From Frankiaceae bacterium (lineage in GTDB: Bacteria > Actinomycetota > Actinomycetes > Mycobacteriales > SCTD01), in assembly GCA_947479995.1 (NCBI GenBank), contig CANKBT010000067.1, positions 1 to 12,192 of the forward strand: DNA of 12,192 bases. The letters are read 5' to 3'. The position numbers were made by a program, and so were the translations under genes. Of the stretch, positions 1 to 7,014 are shown one piece after another. The notes beneath the pieces are model-generated. The model searched no databases. It was not told the DNA's origin and saw nothing but the letters and a program-made list of their open reading frames with translations. Numbering within the stretch: the first letter of the stretch is position 1; each line of letters begins with the position of its first letter.

Positions 1-2
1 CG

Positions 3-2291
3 GCGCGGCGACGGCGCATCGGCGAGGTGCTGGTCGCGCAGGGGCTCATCGACGACGCCCAGCTGCAGGAGCTGCTGGCCAGGCAGGCGGCGACCGAGCC
101 CGGCCAGGCGCGCAAGCGCCTCGGCGCGCTCGTCACCGAGTCGGGCATGGCCACGGAGCGCCAGGTCGCCGAGGCGCTCGCCGAGGCGCTCGGCATGCGC
201 CTGGTCGACCTCGGCCGCACGGTCGTCGTCCCCGAGCACGTCCGCCTGCTCCCGCGGCCCGTCGCCGAGCGCAGCGCGGTGCTGGTGCTCGACAAGGTCG
301 GGCAGCGGCTGAGCGTCGCGACGTCCGACCCGACGAACGTCGTCGCGCTCGACGACGTGAAGCTCTACACCGGCGCCGCCGAGCTGCACGTGGTCGTGGC
401 GACGGAGAGCCAGGTGCGCGACCACCTCGCGCGCTCGTGGTCGCTGTCGGAGGACTCCTCCGACATGAGCACGCTGTTCGAGGACCTCGACGCCGAGGAG
501 AGCGCCGAGGCCGAGGCGGCGCAGCAGTCGGTCGAGGCCGCGCCGATCGTGCGGCTCGTCGACGTCGTGCTCGCCGACGCCGTGCGCGCCCGCGCGAGCG
601 ACGTGCACGTCGAGCCGCAGGCCGGCGACCTGCGCATCCGCTACCGCGTCGACGGCCTGCTGCGCGACGTCATGACGGTGCCGAAGAACGCGACGGCCGC
701 CGCCGTGAGCCGCATCAAGATCGTGTCGGGCCTCGACATCGCCGAGCGCCGCCGCCCGCAGGACGGCCGCGCCAAGCTCACCGTCGACGGCCTCAGCGTC
801 GAGGCGCGCATCTCGACGCTGCCGACGCTGCACGGCGAGAAGGTCGTCATCCGCCTGCTCCCCCGGGCCGAGAACGTGCCCGTGCTCGCGCACACCGGCC
901 TCACGCCCTCGCAGATCGACAGCGTCGGCGGCGCGCTCGTGCAGACGCAGGGCCTGGTGCTCATCACCGGGCCGACCGGCTCGGGCAAGACCAACACGCT
1001 GTACGCCGCCATCCAGCAGGTCAGCACGCCGGACCGCAACATCGTCACGCTCGAGGACCCCGTCGAGGTGCAGGTCGCCGGCATCACGCAGGTCCAGGTC
1101 AACGAGCGCCAGGGCATGACCTTCGCGCGCGGCCTGCGCAGCGTGCTGCGCCAGGACCCCGACGTCGTGCTCGTCGGCGAGGTGCGCGACCAGGAGACCG
1201 CCGAGCTCGCGCTGCAGGCGTCGCTCACCGGCCACCTCGTGCTCACGACGCTGCACACCAACGACGCCGTCAGCGCCATCACGCGCCTGGTCGACATGGG
1301 CGTCGAGCCCTTCCTCGTCGCGTCCTCGCTCACCCTCGTCGTGGCCCAGCGGCTCGTGCGCCGGCCGTGCGCCGCGTGCGCCGCGCCGTACGTGCCGAGC
1401 AGCCGCACGCTGACCCTGCTCGGGCTGTCGGAGGACGACCTCGAGGGCGCGACGCCGGTGCGCGGGCGCGGCTGCGCCGAGTGCGGCGGCACCGGCTACC
1501 GGGGCCGCGTCGGCGTCTACGAGGTGCTGCCGGTGACGGCGTCGATGCGCCGCGTGCTGCTGTCGACGCCGACCGAGGCGGCCATCGCCGCGGCCGCGCG
1601 CGAGAACGGCATGAGCACCCTGCGCGCGTCGGCGCTGGCGGCCGCGCACCGCGGCCAGACGACGTACGAGGAGGTGCTGCGCACGACGCACGTCGACACC
1701 TCGGACGGCCCGTGCTGCCCGACCTGCGCCCGCGCTCTCGCGGAGGACATGCTCGTCTGCCCGTGGGACGGCTCCCCCGTCGCGCGCGACCTGTGCGCCG
1801 GCTGCGGCAAGCAGCTCGACGCCGACTGGCGGACCTGCCCGTGGTGCCGCACGCCGGTCGCCGGCGCCCCGGCACCGGCGGCGCCCGCCGAGCCCGACGC
1901 GCTGCCCCGGCTGCTCGTCGTCGACGACGACCCGAGCGTCGCCGCCTTCGTGCAGGTCGCCCTGACCGGCTCCGCCGAGGTGCTCGTCGCGCCCGACGCC
2001 GAGACCGGGCTGGCCATGGTCGGCCAGCAGCACTTCGACGGGGTGCTGCTCGACAACGGCCTGCCGGACCTGTCGGGCGTCGAGTTCCTGCGCCTGCTGC
2101 GCGCCGACCCCTCGACGCTCACGCTGCCGGTCGTGCTGTTCACCGGCTCGTCGTCGCCGGAGGTCGAGGAGGAGTCGCGCCGGGCCGGCGCCGACGACTT
2201 CCTCGCCAAGCCGGTCGAGCCGGTGCTGCTCGAGGAGCGCGTGCTCGCCGTGCTGTCACGGCGCACCCGCGCACTGCCGACCGCGACCTGA
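3..2291 (+). CDS. PilB/GspE-type secretion/pilus ATPase with C-terminal zinc ribbons and receiver domain (5' end outside window)
   Basis: Hexameric motor ATPase of the type IV pilus/type II secretion family, acting at the inner face of the membrane. Residues are numbered from the GTG at 27, but that is probably not the start: the frame is open to the window edge and the codons before it read RRRRIGE, completing an MshEN-type RxGExLxxxGLI motif, so the gene begins upstream. A second copy (KRLGALVTESG) follows. Walker A GPTGSGKT is at 315-322, the Walker B region DPDVVLVGEVRD at 377-388, His-box residues H403 and H410, and the zinc tetracysteine C448/C451/C483/C486. After the normal family end come a partial ribbon (C564, C567, C578; the fourth position is Asp), a full ribbon (C590, C593, C604, C607), and a complete receiver domain: acidic pocket D633-D635, phosphoacceptor D676, T706, K728. 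The ATPase call is sure. Control of the motor by phosphorylation and c-di-GMP is inference. Confidence 0.93.
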   Translation, partial: ARRRRIGEVLVAQGLIDDAQLQELLARQAATEPGQARKRLGALVTESGMATERQVAEALAEALGMRLVDLGRTVVVPEHVRLLPRPVAERSAVLVLDKVGQRLSVATSDPTNVVALDDVKLYTGAAELHVVVATESQVRDHLARSWSLSEDSSDMSTLFEDLDAEESAEAEAAQQSVEAAPIVRLVDVVLADAVRARASDVHVEPQAGDLRIRYRVDGLLRDVMTVPKNATAAAVSRIKIVSGLDIAERRRPQDGRAKLTVDGLSVEARISTLPTLHGEKVVIRLLPRAENVPVLAHTGLTPSQIDSVGGALVQTQGLVLITGPTGSGKTNTLYAAIQQVSTPDRNIVTLEDPVEVQVAGITQVQVNERQGMTFARGLRSVLRQDPDVVLVGEVRDQETAELALQASLTGHLVLTTLHTNDAVSAITRLVDMGVEPFLVASSLTLVVAQRLVRRPCAACAAPYVPSSRTLTLLGLSEDDLEGATPVRGRGCAECGGTGYRGRVGVYEVLPVTASMRRVLLSTPTEAAIAAAARENGMSTLRASALAAAHRGQTTYEEVLRTTHVDTSDGPCCPTCARALAEDMLVCPWDGSPVARDLCAGCGKQLDADWRTCPWCRTPVAGAPAPAAPAEPDALPRLLVVDDDPSVAAFVQVALTGSAEVLVAPDAETGLAMVGQQHFDGVLLDNGLPDLSGVEFLRLLRADPSTLTLPVVLFTGSSSPEVEEESRRAGADDFLAKPVEPVLLEERVLAVLSRRTRALPTAT

Positions 2292-2413
2292 GCCCGGCCG
2301 TCGCGGGGCGGCCCCTCGGCGGCGCCGCACCCCGACGCAACACCCGGGCGGGTGAACGCGGCCGGTGCCGCAGGGGTCACTCTCGGTGGACCGCCCGCTA
2401 CCCAGGGAGCACC
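2292..2413. other. Intergenic gap before the S8 peptidase gene
   Basis: These 122 bases hold no gene. A short GGGG-CGG-CCCC inverted repeat at 2305-2315 follows the ATPase stop, but it has no T-run and is too short to call a terminator in DNA this GC-rich. No convincing -10/-35 pair was found. An AGGGAG ribosome-binding site at 2404-2409 lies 4 bases before the ATG at 2414 and fixes the start of the next gene. Whether the peptidase has its own promoter here or is read from the ATPase gene is open. Confidence 0.5.
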
Positions 2414-4072
2414 ATGGCCTCCGCCGCCCGACCCGCCGTCCTGCGCGGCGTGCTCGTGCTCGCCCTGCTGGCCCCTGCCGTCGCCGCGACCGGTGCCCTC
2501 GCCGACGGCGGCCTCCCGGGCACGCTCGGCACCGGCACCGCCGTCGCCCCGCAGGTCGTCGAGCTGGTGCCCGCGCCCGCCGCCCCCGGGCAGGCGTCGA
2601 CGAGCGCTCCTGCCCCCGTCGCGGCGGCCGCGCCGCCCGCGAGCCCCGCCCCCGCCGCCGCCACCACCACCCTGGCCGACCTGCGCCGCGTCGTCGGCGC
2701 CGACCAGCTGGCCGCCACCGGCCGCGGCGTCGACGTGGCGATCATCGACTCCGGCGTCACGCCCGTGCCGGGCCTGGACGCGCCCGGGCAGCTGGTCCAC
2801 GGCCCCGACCTGTCCTTCGACGCCGACGACCCGGCCGAGCGCGACCTCGACGGCCTCGGCCACGGCACGCACATGGCGGGCGTCATCGCCGGCGTCGCGC
2901 CCGACAGCCGGCTCGTCAGCCTCAAGGTCGGCGCGCGCGACGGCGCCGTCGACGTCACGCAGGTCATCGCGGCCGTCGACTGGGTGGTCGAGCACCGCCA
3001 GGCCGACGACCTCGACATCCGGGTGCTCAACCTCTCGCTCGGCTTCGACACCCCGCAGCCGGCGCTCGTCGACCCGCTCGCCTACGCCGTCGACCGCGCG
3101 CAGCAGGCCGGCATCGTCGTCGTGGTCGCCGGCGGCAACGACGGCAAGGGCGACCGCCGCCTGTCGAGCCCCGCCTCCAACCCCAACGTGCTCGCCGTCG
3201 GCGCCGCCGACACGCACGGCAGCACCGACCGGGCGCGCGCGACCGTCGCGGACTTCTCGGCGTGGGGCAACGGCGCCCGCCGCCCCGACGTCGTCGCCCC
3301 CGGCGCGCGCATCGCCAGCCTGCGCGCCCCCGGCAGCACGCTCGACACGTCCTTCCCCGCGGCGCGCGTCGGCGAGGGCCACTTCCGCGGCAGCGGCACC
3401 AGCCAGGCCGCGGCGGCCGTCAGCGGCCTGGCCGCGCTGCTCCTCGAGCAGCGCCCCGAGCTCACCCCGGCCGAGGTCAAGAAGCTGCTGCGCAGGTCCG
3501 CCGACCCGCTGCCGGGCAGCAGCCGCGTCGGCGGCGCCGGCCTGGTCGACGTCGCGGCCGCCGCCGACCTGCGCACGCCCCGCAGCACGCCGAAGCCCGT
3601 CGCCCTGCTGGGCACCGGCTCGGTCGACCTCACCCGCGGCACCACCGGCGTGAGCAAGGACGGCACGCCGCTCGTCGGCGAGGTCGACGTGACGGGCGCG
3701 CCGTTCGACCCGGCCGCCTGGAAGGCCGCGCAGCTCGCGGGCCGCACCTGGACCGGAGGCGAGTTCGTCGGGCGCACCTGGACGGGCGGCTCGTGGGCCG
3801 GCCGCACCTGGACCGGCGGGTCGTGGGCGGGCGGCAGCTGGGCGGGCGGCTCCTGGGCGGGCGGCTCGTGGGCGGGCGGCTCGTGGGCGGGCGGCAGCTG
3901 GGCCGGCGGCTCGTGGGCCGGCGGCTCGTGGGCCGGCCGCACCTGGACCGGCGGCTCGTGGGCGGGCGGCTCGTGGGCGGGCGGCTCGTGGGCCGGCGGC
4001 TCGTGGGCCGGCGGCTCGTGGGCGGGCGGCAGCTGGGCCGGTGGTGCCTGGTACGGCACCTCGTGGGGCTGA
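2414..4072 (+). CDS. Secreted S8 (subtilisin-family) serine peptidase with Trp-rich C-terminal pentapeptide repeats
   Basis: Exported endopeptidase of 552 residues. The start is ATG with AGGGAG 4 bases upstream. Residues 1-30 form a signal peptide (R6, R11, a Leu/Ala/Val core, likely cleavage after ALA before DGG). An Ala/Pro-rich linker runs to about 85, and there is no recognisable I9 propeptide. The peptidase domain spans about 86-400 with the complete triad: D112 in AIIDSGV, H150 in GHGTHMAG, S330 in GSGTSQAAAA, and oxyanion-hole N242 in AGGND. Residues 442-551 are 22 pentapeptides ending in Trp (once Phe), mostly AGGSW. There is no LPXTG motif or terminal membrane helix, so it is probably released or held non-covalently. 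The substrate is unknown. Its end overlaps the next gene by 10 bases, so the two are probably co-translated. Similar aromatic repeat tails on actinobacterial S8 peptidases are recalled from memory, not checked. Confidence 0.93.
   Translation: MASAARPAVLRGVLVLALLAPAVAATGALADGGLPGTLGTGTAVAPQVVELVPAPAAPGQASTSAPAPVAAAAPPASPAPAAATTTLADLRRVVGADQLAATGRGVDVAIIDSGVTPVPGLDAPGQLVHGPDLSFDADDPAERDLDGLGHGTHMAGVIAGVAPDSRLVSLKVGARDGAVDVTQVIAAVDWVVEHRQADDLDIRVLNLSLGFDTPQPALVDPLAYAVDRAQQAGIVVVVAGGNDGKGDRRLSSPASNPNVLAVGAADTHGSTDRARATVADFSAWGNGARRPDVVAPGARIASLRAPGSTLDTSFPAARVGEGHFRGSGTSQAAAAVSGLAALLLEQRPELTPAEVKKLLRRSADPLPGSSRVGGAGLVDVAAAADLRTPRSTPKPVALLGTGSVDLTRGTTGVSKDGTPLVGEVDVTGAPFDPAAWKAAQLAGRTWTGGEFVGRTWTGGSWAGRTWTGGSWAGGSWAGGSWAGGSWAGGSWAGGSWAGGSWAGGSWAGRTWTGGSWAGGSWAGGSWAGGSWAGGSWAGGSWAGGAWYGTSWG
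3737..4066 (+). repeat. Coding 15-bp tandem repeat, 22 units (W-ending pentapeptides)
   Basis: Twenty-two consecutive 15-base units with no slippage encode pentads xGxxW. Twelve are exactly AGGSW; the others are AGRTW, TGGSW, VGRTW, TGGEF, AGGAW and YGTSW. Units differ mainly at synonymous positions (GCG/GCC for Ala, TCG/AGC/TCC for Ser). The pair AGRTW-TGGSW recurs 135 bases apart (at 3797 and 3932) with a single base change, which points to block duplication of several units. The + strand carries many GGGCGGG runs with potential for G-quadruplex formation. Confidence 0.97.
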
Positions 4073-6645
4073 GCCCGGCAGACGCCGAGGCCGCGAGCCG
4101 CCGCCGGGCGGTCCTGCTCCTCACGCTGGTCCTCGCCGGCGCCGCGCTGCTGCTCCTGAGCGCCGCCCCGACGGGCGCCCCCTGGGACGCGCAGGCCGCC
4201 CTGGTGGCCCTGGCCCTGCTCGCCTGCTTCGCCGTCGCGGAGCGGGTCGTGCTCGACATCGACGTCGGCGACAGCGCCCACTCGATGTCGCTCGTCGAGG
4301 TCCCGCTCGTGCTCAGCCTGTTCTGGCTGCCGCCCAGCCTCGTCGTCGCCTCGCGCGTGCTCGGGGCGCTCGTCGCCCTGCACTTCCACCGCCGGCAGAG
4401 CCCCAGCAAGATCGTATTCAACCTCGCGATGATGGCGCTCGAGGCGGCCACCGCCGTCGTCGTGCTGTCGGCCCTCGGCGGCACGGGCGCCGGCCTGCAC
4501 GACCACCTCCTGCCGACGTGGGGCGCGACGGTCGTCGCCTGCCTCGCCAGCGCCGCGGTGAGCAGCGGCGCCGTCCTCGTCGTCATCGCGGTGGCCACCG
4601 GCGAGGGCGCACCGGCCGCGACCGTTCGCGGCGTCTTCGCGCACGGCCTGCCCTCGGCGGCCGTCGGCGCCACCCTCGGCGTGCTCGCCTCGGCCGCGCT
4701 CGCGGTGCAGCCCGCCGCCCTCGCCCCGCTGCTCGTCGCGGCCGGCGCGCTCGGCGCCGCGTACGCCGCGCACGTGCGGCTGCGGCGCCGCCACACCAGC
4801 CTGTCGGCGCTGTACGGCTTCGTGCGCTCGGTGAGCGCCGCCGACGGCGCGGAGGGCCAGCTGCGCGCGGTGCTGCACCAGGCGCAGGAGCTGCTGCGCA
4901 GCGACGTCGCCGTGCTGTCGACGCTCGTCGCGCCGCTCGGCGGCGGCACGCTGCGCGTCGTGCGGCACGTGCTCGACGCCGACGGCCGGCTGCGCTCGAG
5001 CGAGGCCGACGTCACCGCCGCCGACTGGCCGGTCTCGCGCTGCGTCAGCAGCGGGCAGTCCCTGCTCGCGCCGCGCGGCACCGCGGACCGGGCCGTCGCG
5101 GCCTACCTGCGGCACGAGGGCCTGGAGGACGCGCTGCTCGTCGCGCTGCCCGGCGAGCACGGCGTCAGCGGCACGCTGCTCGTCGGCGGCAGCCGCAGCG
5201 AGCACTCGACGTACGAGCCGGCCGACCTGCAGGCGCTCGAGGGCCTGGCGCACCACGCCGCGGTCGCCCTGCAGAACGGCCACCTGCTCGAGCGGCTCAC
5301 GCACGAGTCGCGGCACGACCCGCTGACCGGGCTGCCGAACCGCACGGAGTTCCAGGCCCGCCTGCAGGCGGTGCTCGACGACGGCGGCCGCGCGGCCGTG
5401 CTGTTCATGGACCTCGACCGCTTCAAGGACGTCAACGACACGCTCGGCCACGACGCCGGCGACCGGCTGCTCGGCGTCGTCGCCGAGCGCCTGCGCCGCA
5501 CCCTCGACCCGAGCGCCGCGGTGGCGCGCCTCGGCGGCGACGAGTTCGCCGTCGTGCTGCCCGACCACGACGCCGCCGCGGCGGTCGCCGTCGCCACGCG
5601 GCTCAAGGTGCTGCTCGAGCAGCCGGTGCGCCTCGACGACCTGTCGGTCGACGTCGGCCTGTCGATCGGCATCTCGGTCACGCCCGAGCACGGCAGCGAG
5701 ACCGGCGTGCTCATGCGCCGCGCCGACGTCGCGATGTACGACGCGAAGGCCCGCGACGGCATCGCCGTGCACGACGCGCTGCGCGACGAGCCGAGCGCGA
5801 GCCGGCTCGCGCTGGTCGCGCAGCTGCGCGACGGGCTGGCCGCCGGCGAGCTCGTCCTGCACTACCAGCCGCAGGCGCTCGCCGCGGACGGCACGACCGT
5901 GCGGGTCGAGGCGCTGCTGCGCTGGCAGCACCCGCAGCGCGGCCTCGTCGGGCCCGACGACTTCCTGCCGGTCGCCGAGCGCGCCGGGATGCTGGAGGAC
6001 ATCACGCGGTGGGTGCTGCGCCGCAGCCTCGACGACCTCGTGCAGTGGCGCGCCGCCGGCACCGACCTCGGCGTCTCGGTCAACCTGTCGCCGCGCAACC
6101 TGCTCGAGCCCGGCCTGGCCGACGTCGTGCGCGGCGAGCTGGTCGCACGCGGCCTGCCCGCGCACGTGCTGACGCTGGAGATCACCGAGGGCACGCTCAT
6201 GGCCGAGCCCGAGCGCGCGGTGAGCACGCTGCAGCAGCTGCGCGACACCGGCGTGCGGCTCTCCATCGACGACTTCGGCACCGGCTACTCCTCGCTCGCC
6301 TACCTCAAGACGCTGCCGGTCGACGAGGTGAAGGTGGACAAGTCGTTCGTCAAGGGCCTGGCCGACGACCCCGCCGACGTGGCGATCGTGCGCGCCGTCG
6401 TCGCGCTGGCCGACAGCCTGCGGCTCGAGGTGGTGGCCGAGGGCGTCGAGGACGCCGCGTCGCTGGGGTTGCTGCAGGCGCTCGGCTGCCGCTACCTGCA
6501 GGGCTACCACCTCAGCCGGCCGGTGCCGGCCGCCGAGGTGACCGCCTGGCTCGCCGGTGCCGCCGAGCGCTCGGCCGGCTGGCCGGTGCGCCGCGGTGCG
6601 CTCGCGCCCGCTCCCCGCCTGCCGCGGAGCCGCACCAGCGCCTGA
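4063..6645 (+). CDS. Membrane GAF-GGDEF-EAL protein (putative diguanylate cyclase/c-di-GMP phosphodiesterase)
   Basis: Protein of 860 residues predicted to make and/or degrade c-di-GMP. Residues 16-238 hold about seven or eight hydrophobic helices, including a stretch (AHSMSLVEVPLVLSLF, then SPSKIVFNLA) that resembles a membrane sensor region seen in other actinobacterial GGDEF-EAL proteins (from memory). A GAF-like domain spans about 248-410. GGDEF follows RHDPLTGLPN (417-426), with FMDLDRFKDVND and the intact signature GGDEF at 491-495. The usual RxxD inhibitory site is not at its normal spacing (DPSA occupies it). EAL is intact: EALLRW at 616-621, DDFGTGYSS at 736-744, VAEGVED and a C-terminal QGY. 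Both halves therefore look catalytic; the net direction cannot be told. GTG 4063 is chosen because it overlaps the peptidase stop by 10 bases and keeps the first helix. Earlier in-frame GTGs exist in the repeat region. Confidence 0.92.
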   Translation: MGLSPADAEAASRRRAVLLLTLVLAGAALLLLSAAPTGAPWDAQAALVALALLACFAVAERVVLDIDVGDSAHSMSLVEVPLVLSLFWLPPSLVVASRVLGALVALHFHRRQSPSKIVFNLAMMALEAATAVVVLSALGGTGAGLHDHLLPTWGATVVACLASAAVSSGAVLVVIAVATGEGAPAATVRGVFAHGLPSAAVGATLGVLASAALAVQPAALAPLLVAAGALGAAYAAHVRLRRRHTSLSALYGFVRSVSAADGAEGQLRAVLHQAQELLRSDVAVLSTLVAPLGGGTLRVVRHVLDADGRLRSSEADVTAADWPVSRCVSSGQSLLAPRGTADRAVAAYLRHEGLEDALLVALPGEHGVSGTLLVGGSRSEHSTYEPADLQALEGLAHHAAVALQNGHLLERLTHESRHDPLTGLPNRTEFQARLQAVLDDGGRAAVLFMDLDRFKDVNDTLGHDAGDRLLGVVAERLRRTLDPSAAVARLGGDEFAVVLPDHDAAAAVAVATRLKVLLEQPVRLDDLSVDVGLSIGISVTPEHGSETGVLMRRADVAMYDAKARDGIAVHDALRDEPSASRLALVAQLRDGLAAGELVLHYQPQALAADGTTVRVEALLRWQHPQRGLVGPDDFLPVAERAGMLEDITRWVLRRSLDDLVQWRAAGTDLGVSVNLSPRNLLEPGLADVVRGELVARGLPAHVLTLEITEGTLMAEPERAVSTLQQLRDTGVRLSIDDFGTGYSSLAYLKTLPVDEVKVDKSFVKGLADDPADVAIVRAVVALADSLRLEVVAEGVEDAASLGLLQALGCRYLQGYHLSRPVPAAEVTAWLAGAAERSAGWPVRRGALAPAPRLPRSRTSA

Positions 6646-6669
6646 CCCCGGGCGGTCGGGCGGTCAGGC
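6640..6669. terminator. Possible bidirectional stem-loop between convergent genes
   Basis: GCCTGACC (6640-6647) and GGTCAGGC (6662-6669) form an 8-bp perfect stem around a 14-base loop, spanning the stop codon of the GGDEF-EAL gene. A second GGTCAGGC at 6671-6678 offers an alternative right arm. The convergent azlD gene ends at 6681. There is no T-tract on either strand, so it is a weak candidate for a shared terminator, supported mainly by its position in the 35-base convergent gap. Confidence 0.3.
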
Positions 6670-6680
6670 TGGTCAGGCGG

Positions 6681-6980
6681 TCACAGCGCGCGGACGCCGG
6701 CCGCGACGGCCGCCGCGACGAGCACGACGACGAGGAACGGCGCGCGCAGCGCGAGCGCGACCGCGCCGGCCGCCAGCCCGGCGACGCGCGCGTCGACCAC
6801 GAGCCCGCGGCCGTCGCCGAGCACCTGCACGACGAGCAGCCCGGCGAGCACGGCGAGCGGCAGCAGCGCCGCGCCCCGGCGCACGGCCGGGCGCTCGAGC
6901 ACGGCCGGCGGCACCAGCCAGCCGGCGAGCTTGAGCGCGAGGCAGAGCGCCGCGCCCAGCAGCACCGCCGCCCAGGTCAC
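6681..6980 (-). CDS. azlD: AzlD-family branched-chain amino acid transport subunit
   Basis: Small membrane protein of 99 residues with three to four hydrophobic helices (near 3-20, 35-55, 63-80 and 81-97). This matches the size and hydrophobic pattern of AzlD, the small partner of AzlC in branched-chain amino acid export. The sequence itself is poorly distinctive; the call rests on size, topology and its place directly downstream of azlC. The GTG start at 6978-6980 overlaps the stop of a six-codon mini-ORF (GTGA) in a triplicated 17-bp junction, so its translation probably depends on ribosomes arriving from azlC. A GGGG run about 7 bases upstream could serve as a weak ribosome-binding site. 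It is the last gene of the marR-azlC-azlD operon. Confidence 0.85.
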   Translation of the reverse strand: MTWAAVLLGAALCLALKLAGWLVPPAVLERPAVRRGAALLPLAVLAGLLVVQVLGDGRGLVVDARVAGLAAGAVALALRAPFLVVVLVAAAVAAGVRAL

Positions 6981-6997
6981 GCGCCGCCCCGGGTCAC
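6977..6997 (-). other. Six-codon mini-ORF 2 between azlC and azlD
   Basis: Reads GTG to TGA as peptide MTRGGA. It starts in the GTGA overlap with mini-ORF 1 and ends in the GTGA overlap with azlD. The unit carries a GGGGG run 6 bases ahead of its GTG. Interpretation as for mini-ORF 1. Confidence 0.5.
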
Positions 6998-7014
6998 GCG
7001 TCGCCCCCGGTCAC
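6994..7014 (-). other. Six-codon mini-ORF 1 between azlC and azlD
   Basis: Reads GTG to TGA as peptide MTGGDA. Its GTG overlaps the azlC stop as GTGA, and its own stop overlaps the next GTG in the same way. It is preceded by a GGGG run 6 bases from the GTG. It is more likely a translational relay, or a by-product of duplication, than a functional peptide. Confidence 0.5.

Noticed and set aside
2305..2315. GGGG-CGG-CCCC as terminator of the ATPase gene
   Set aside because: Four base pairs, no T-run, and such motifs are common by chance at this GC content.
437..2413. Long open frame on the + strand before the peptidase ATG, in frame with it
   Set aside because: The translated part before 2414 is Arg/Ala/Pro-rich low-complexity sequence lying over the ATPase gene in another frame, as expected in very GC-rich DNA. 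Signal peptide and ribosome-binding site place the start at 2414.
1517..3382. Long antisense open frame over the ATPase and peptidase
   Set aside because: No recognisable domain; composition is that of a GC-skew shadow, and the + strand holds two well-supported genes.
3737..4066. CRISPR-like array
   Set aside because: Units are 15 bases, directly adjoining, coding and without spacers.
5495..5506. RTLD as the c-di-GMP inhibitory site
   Set aside because: Spacing to GGDEF is 8 residues instead of the usual 5, and alignment on ARLGGDEF puts DPSA at the site.
3082..6510. 1142-codon antisense open frame with PPAHE-type repeats
   Set aside because: It is the mirror of the AGGSW repeats and the GGDEF-EAL gene; all conserved domains are on the + strand.
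6557..6934. Open frame on the + strand over the convergent junction and azlD
   Set aside because: Arg/Ala/Pro low-complexity translation; azlD on the opposite strand fits the operon and family.
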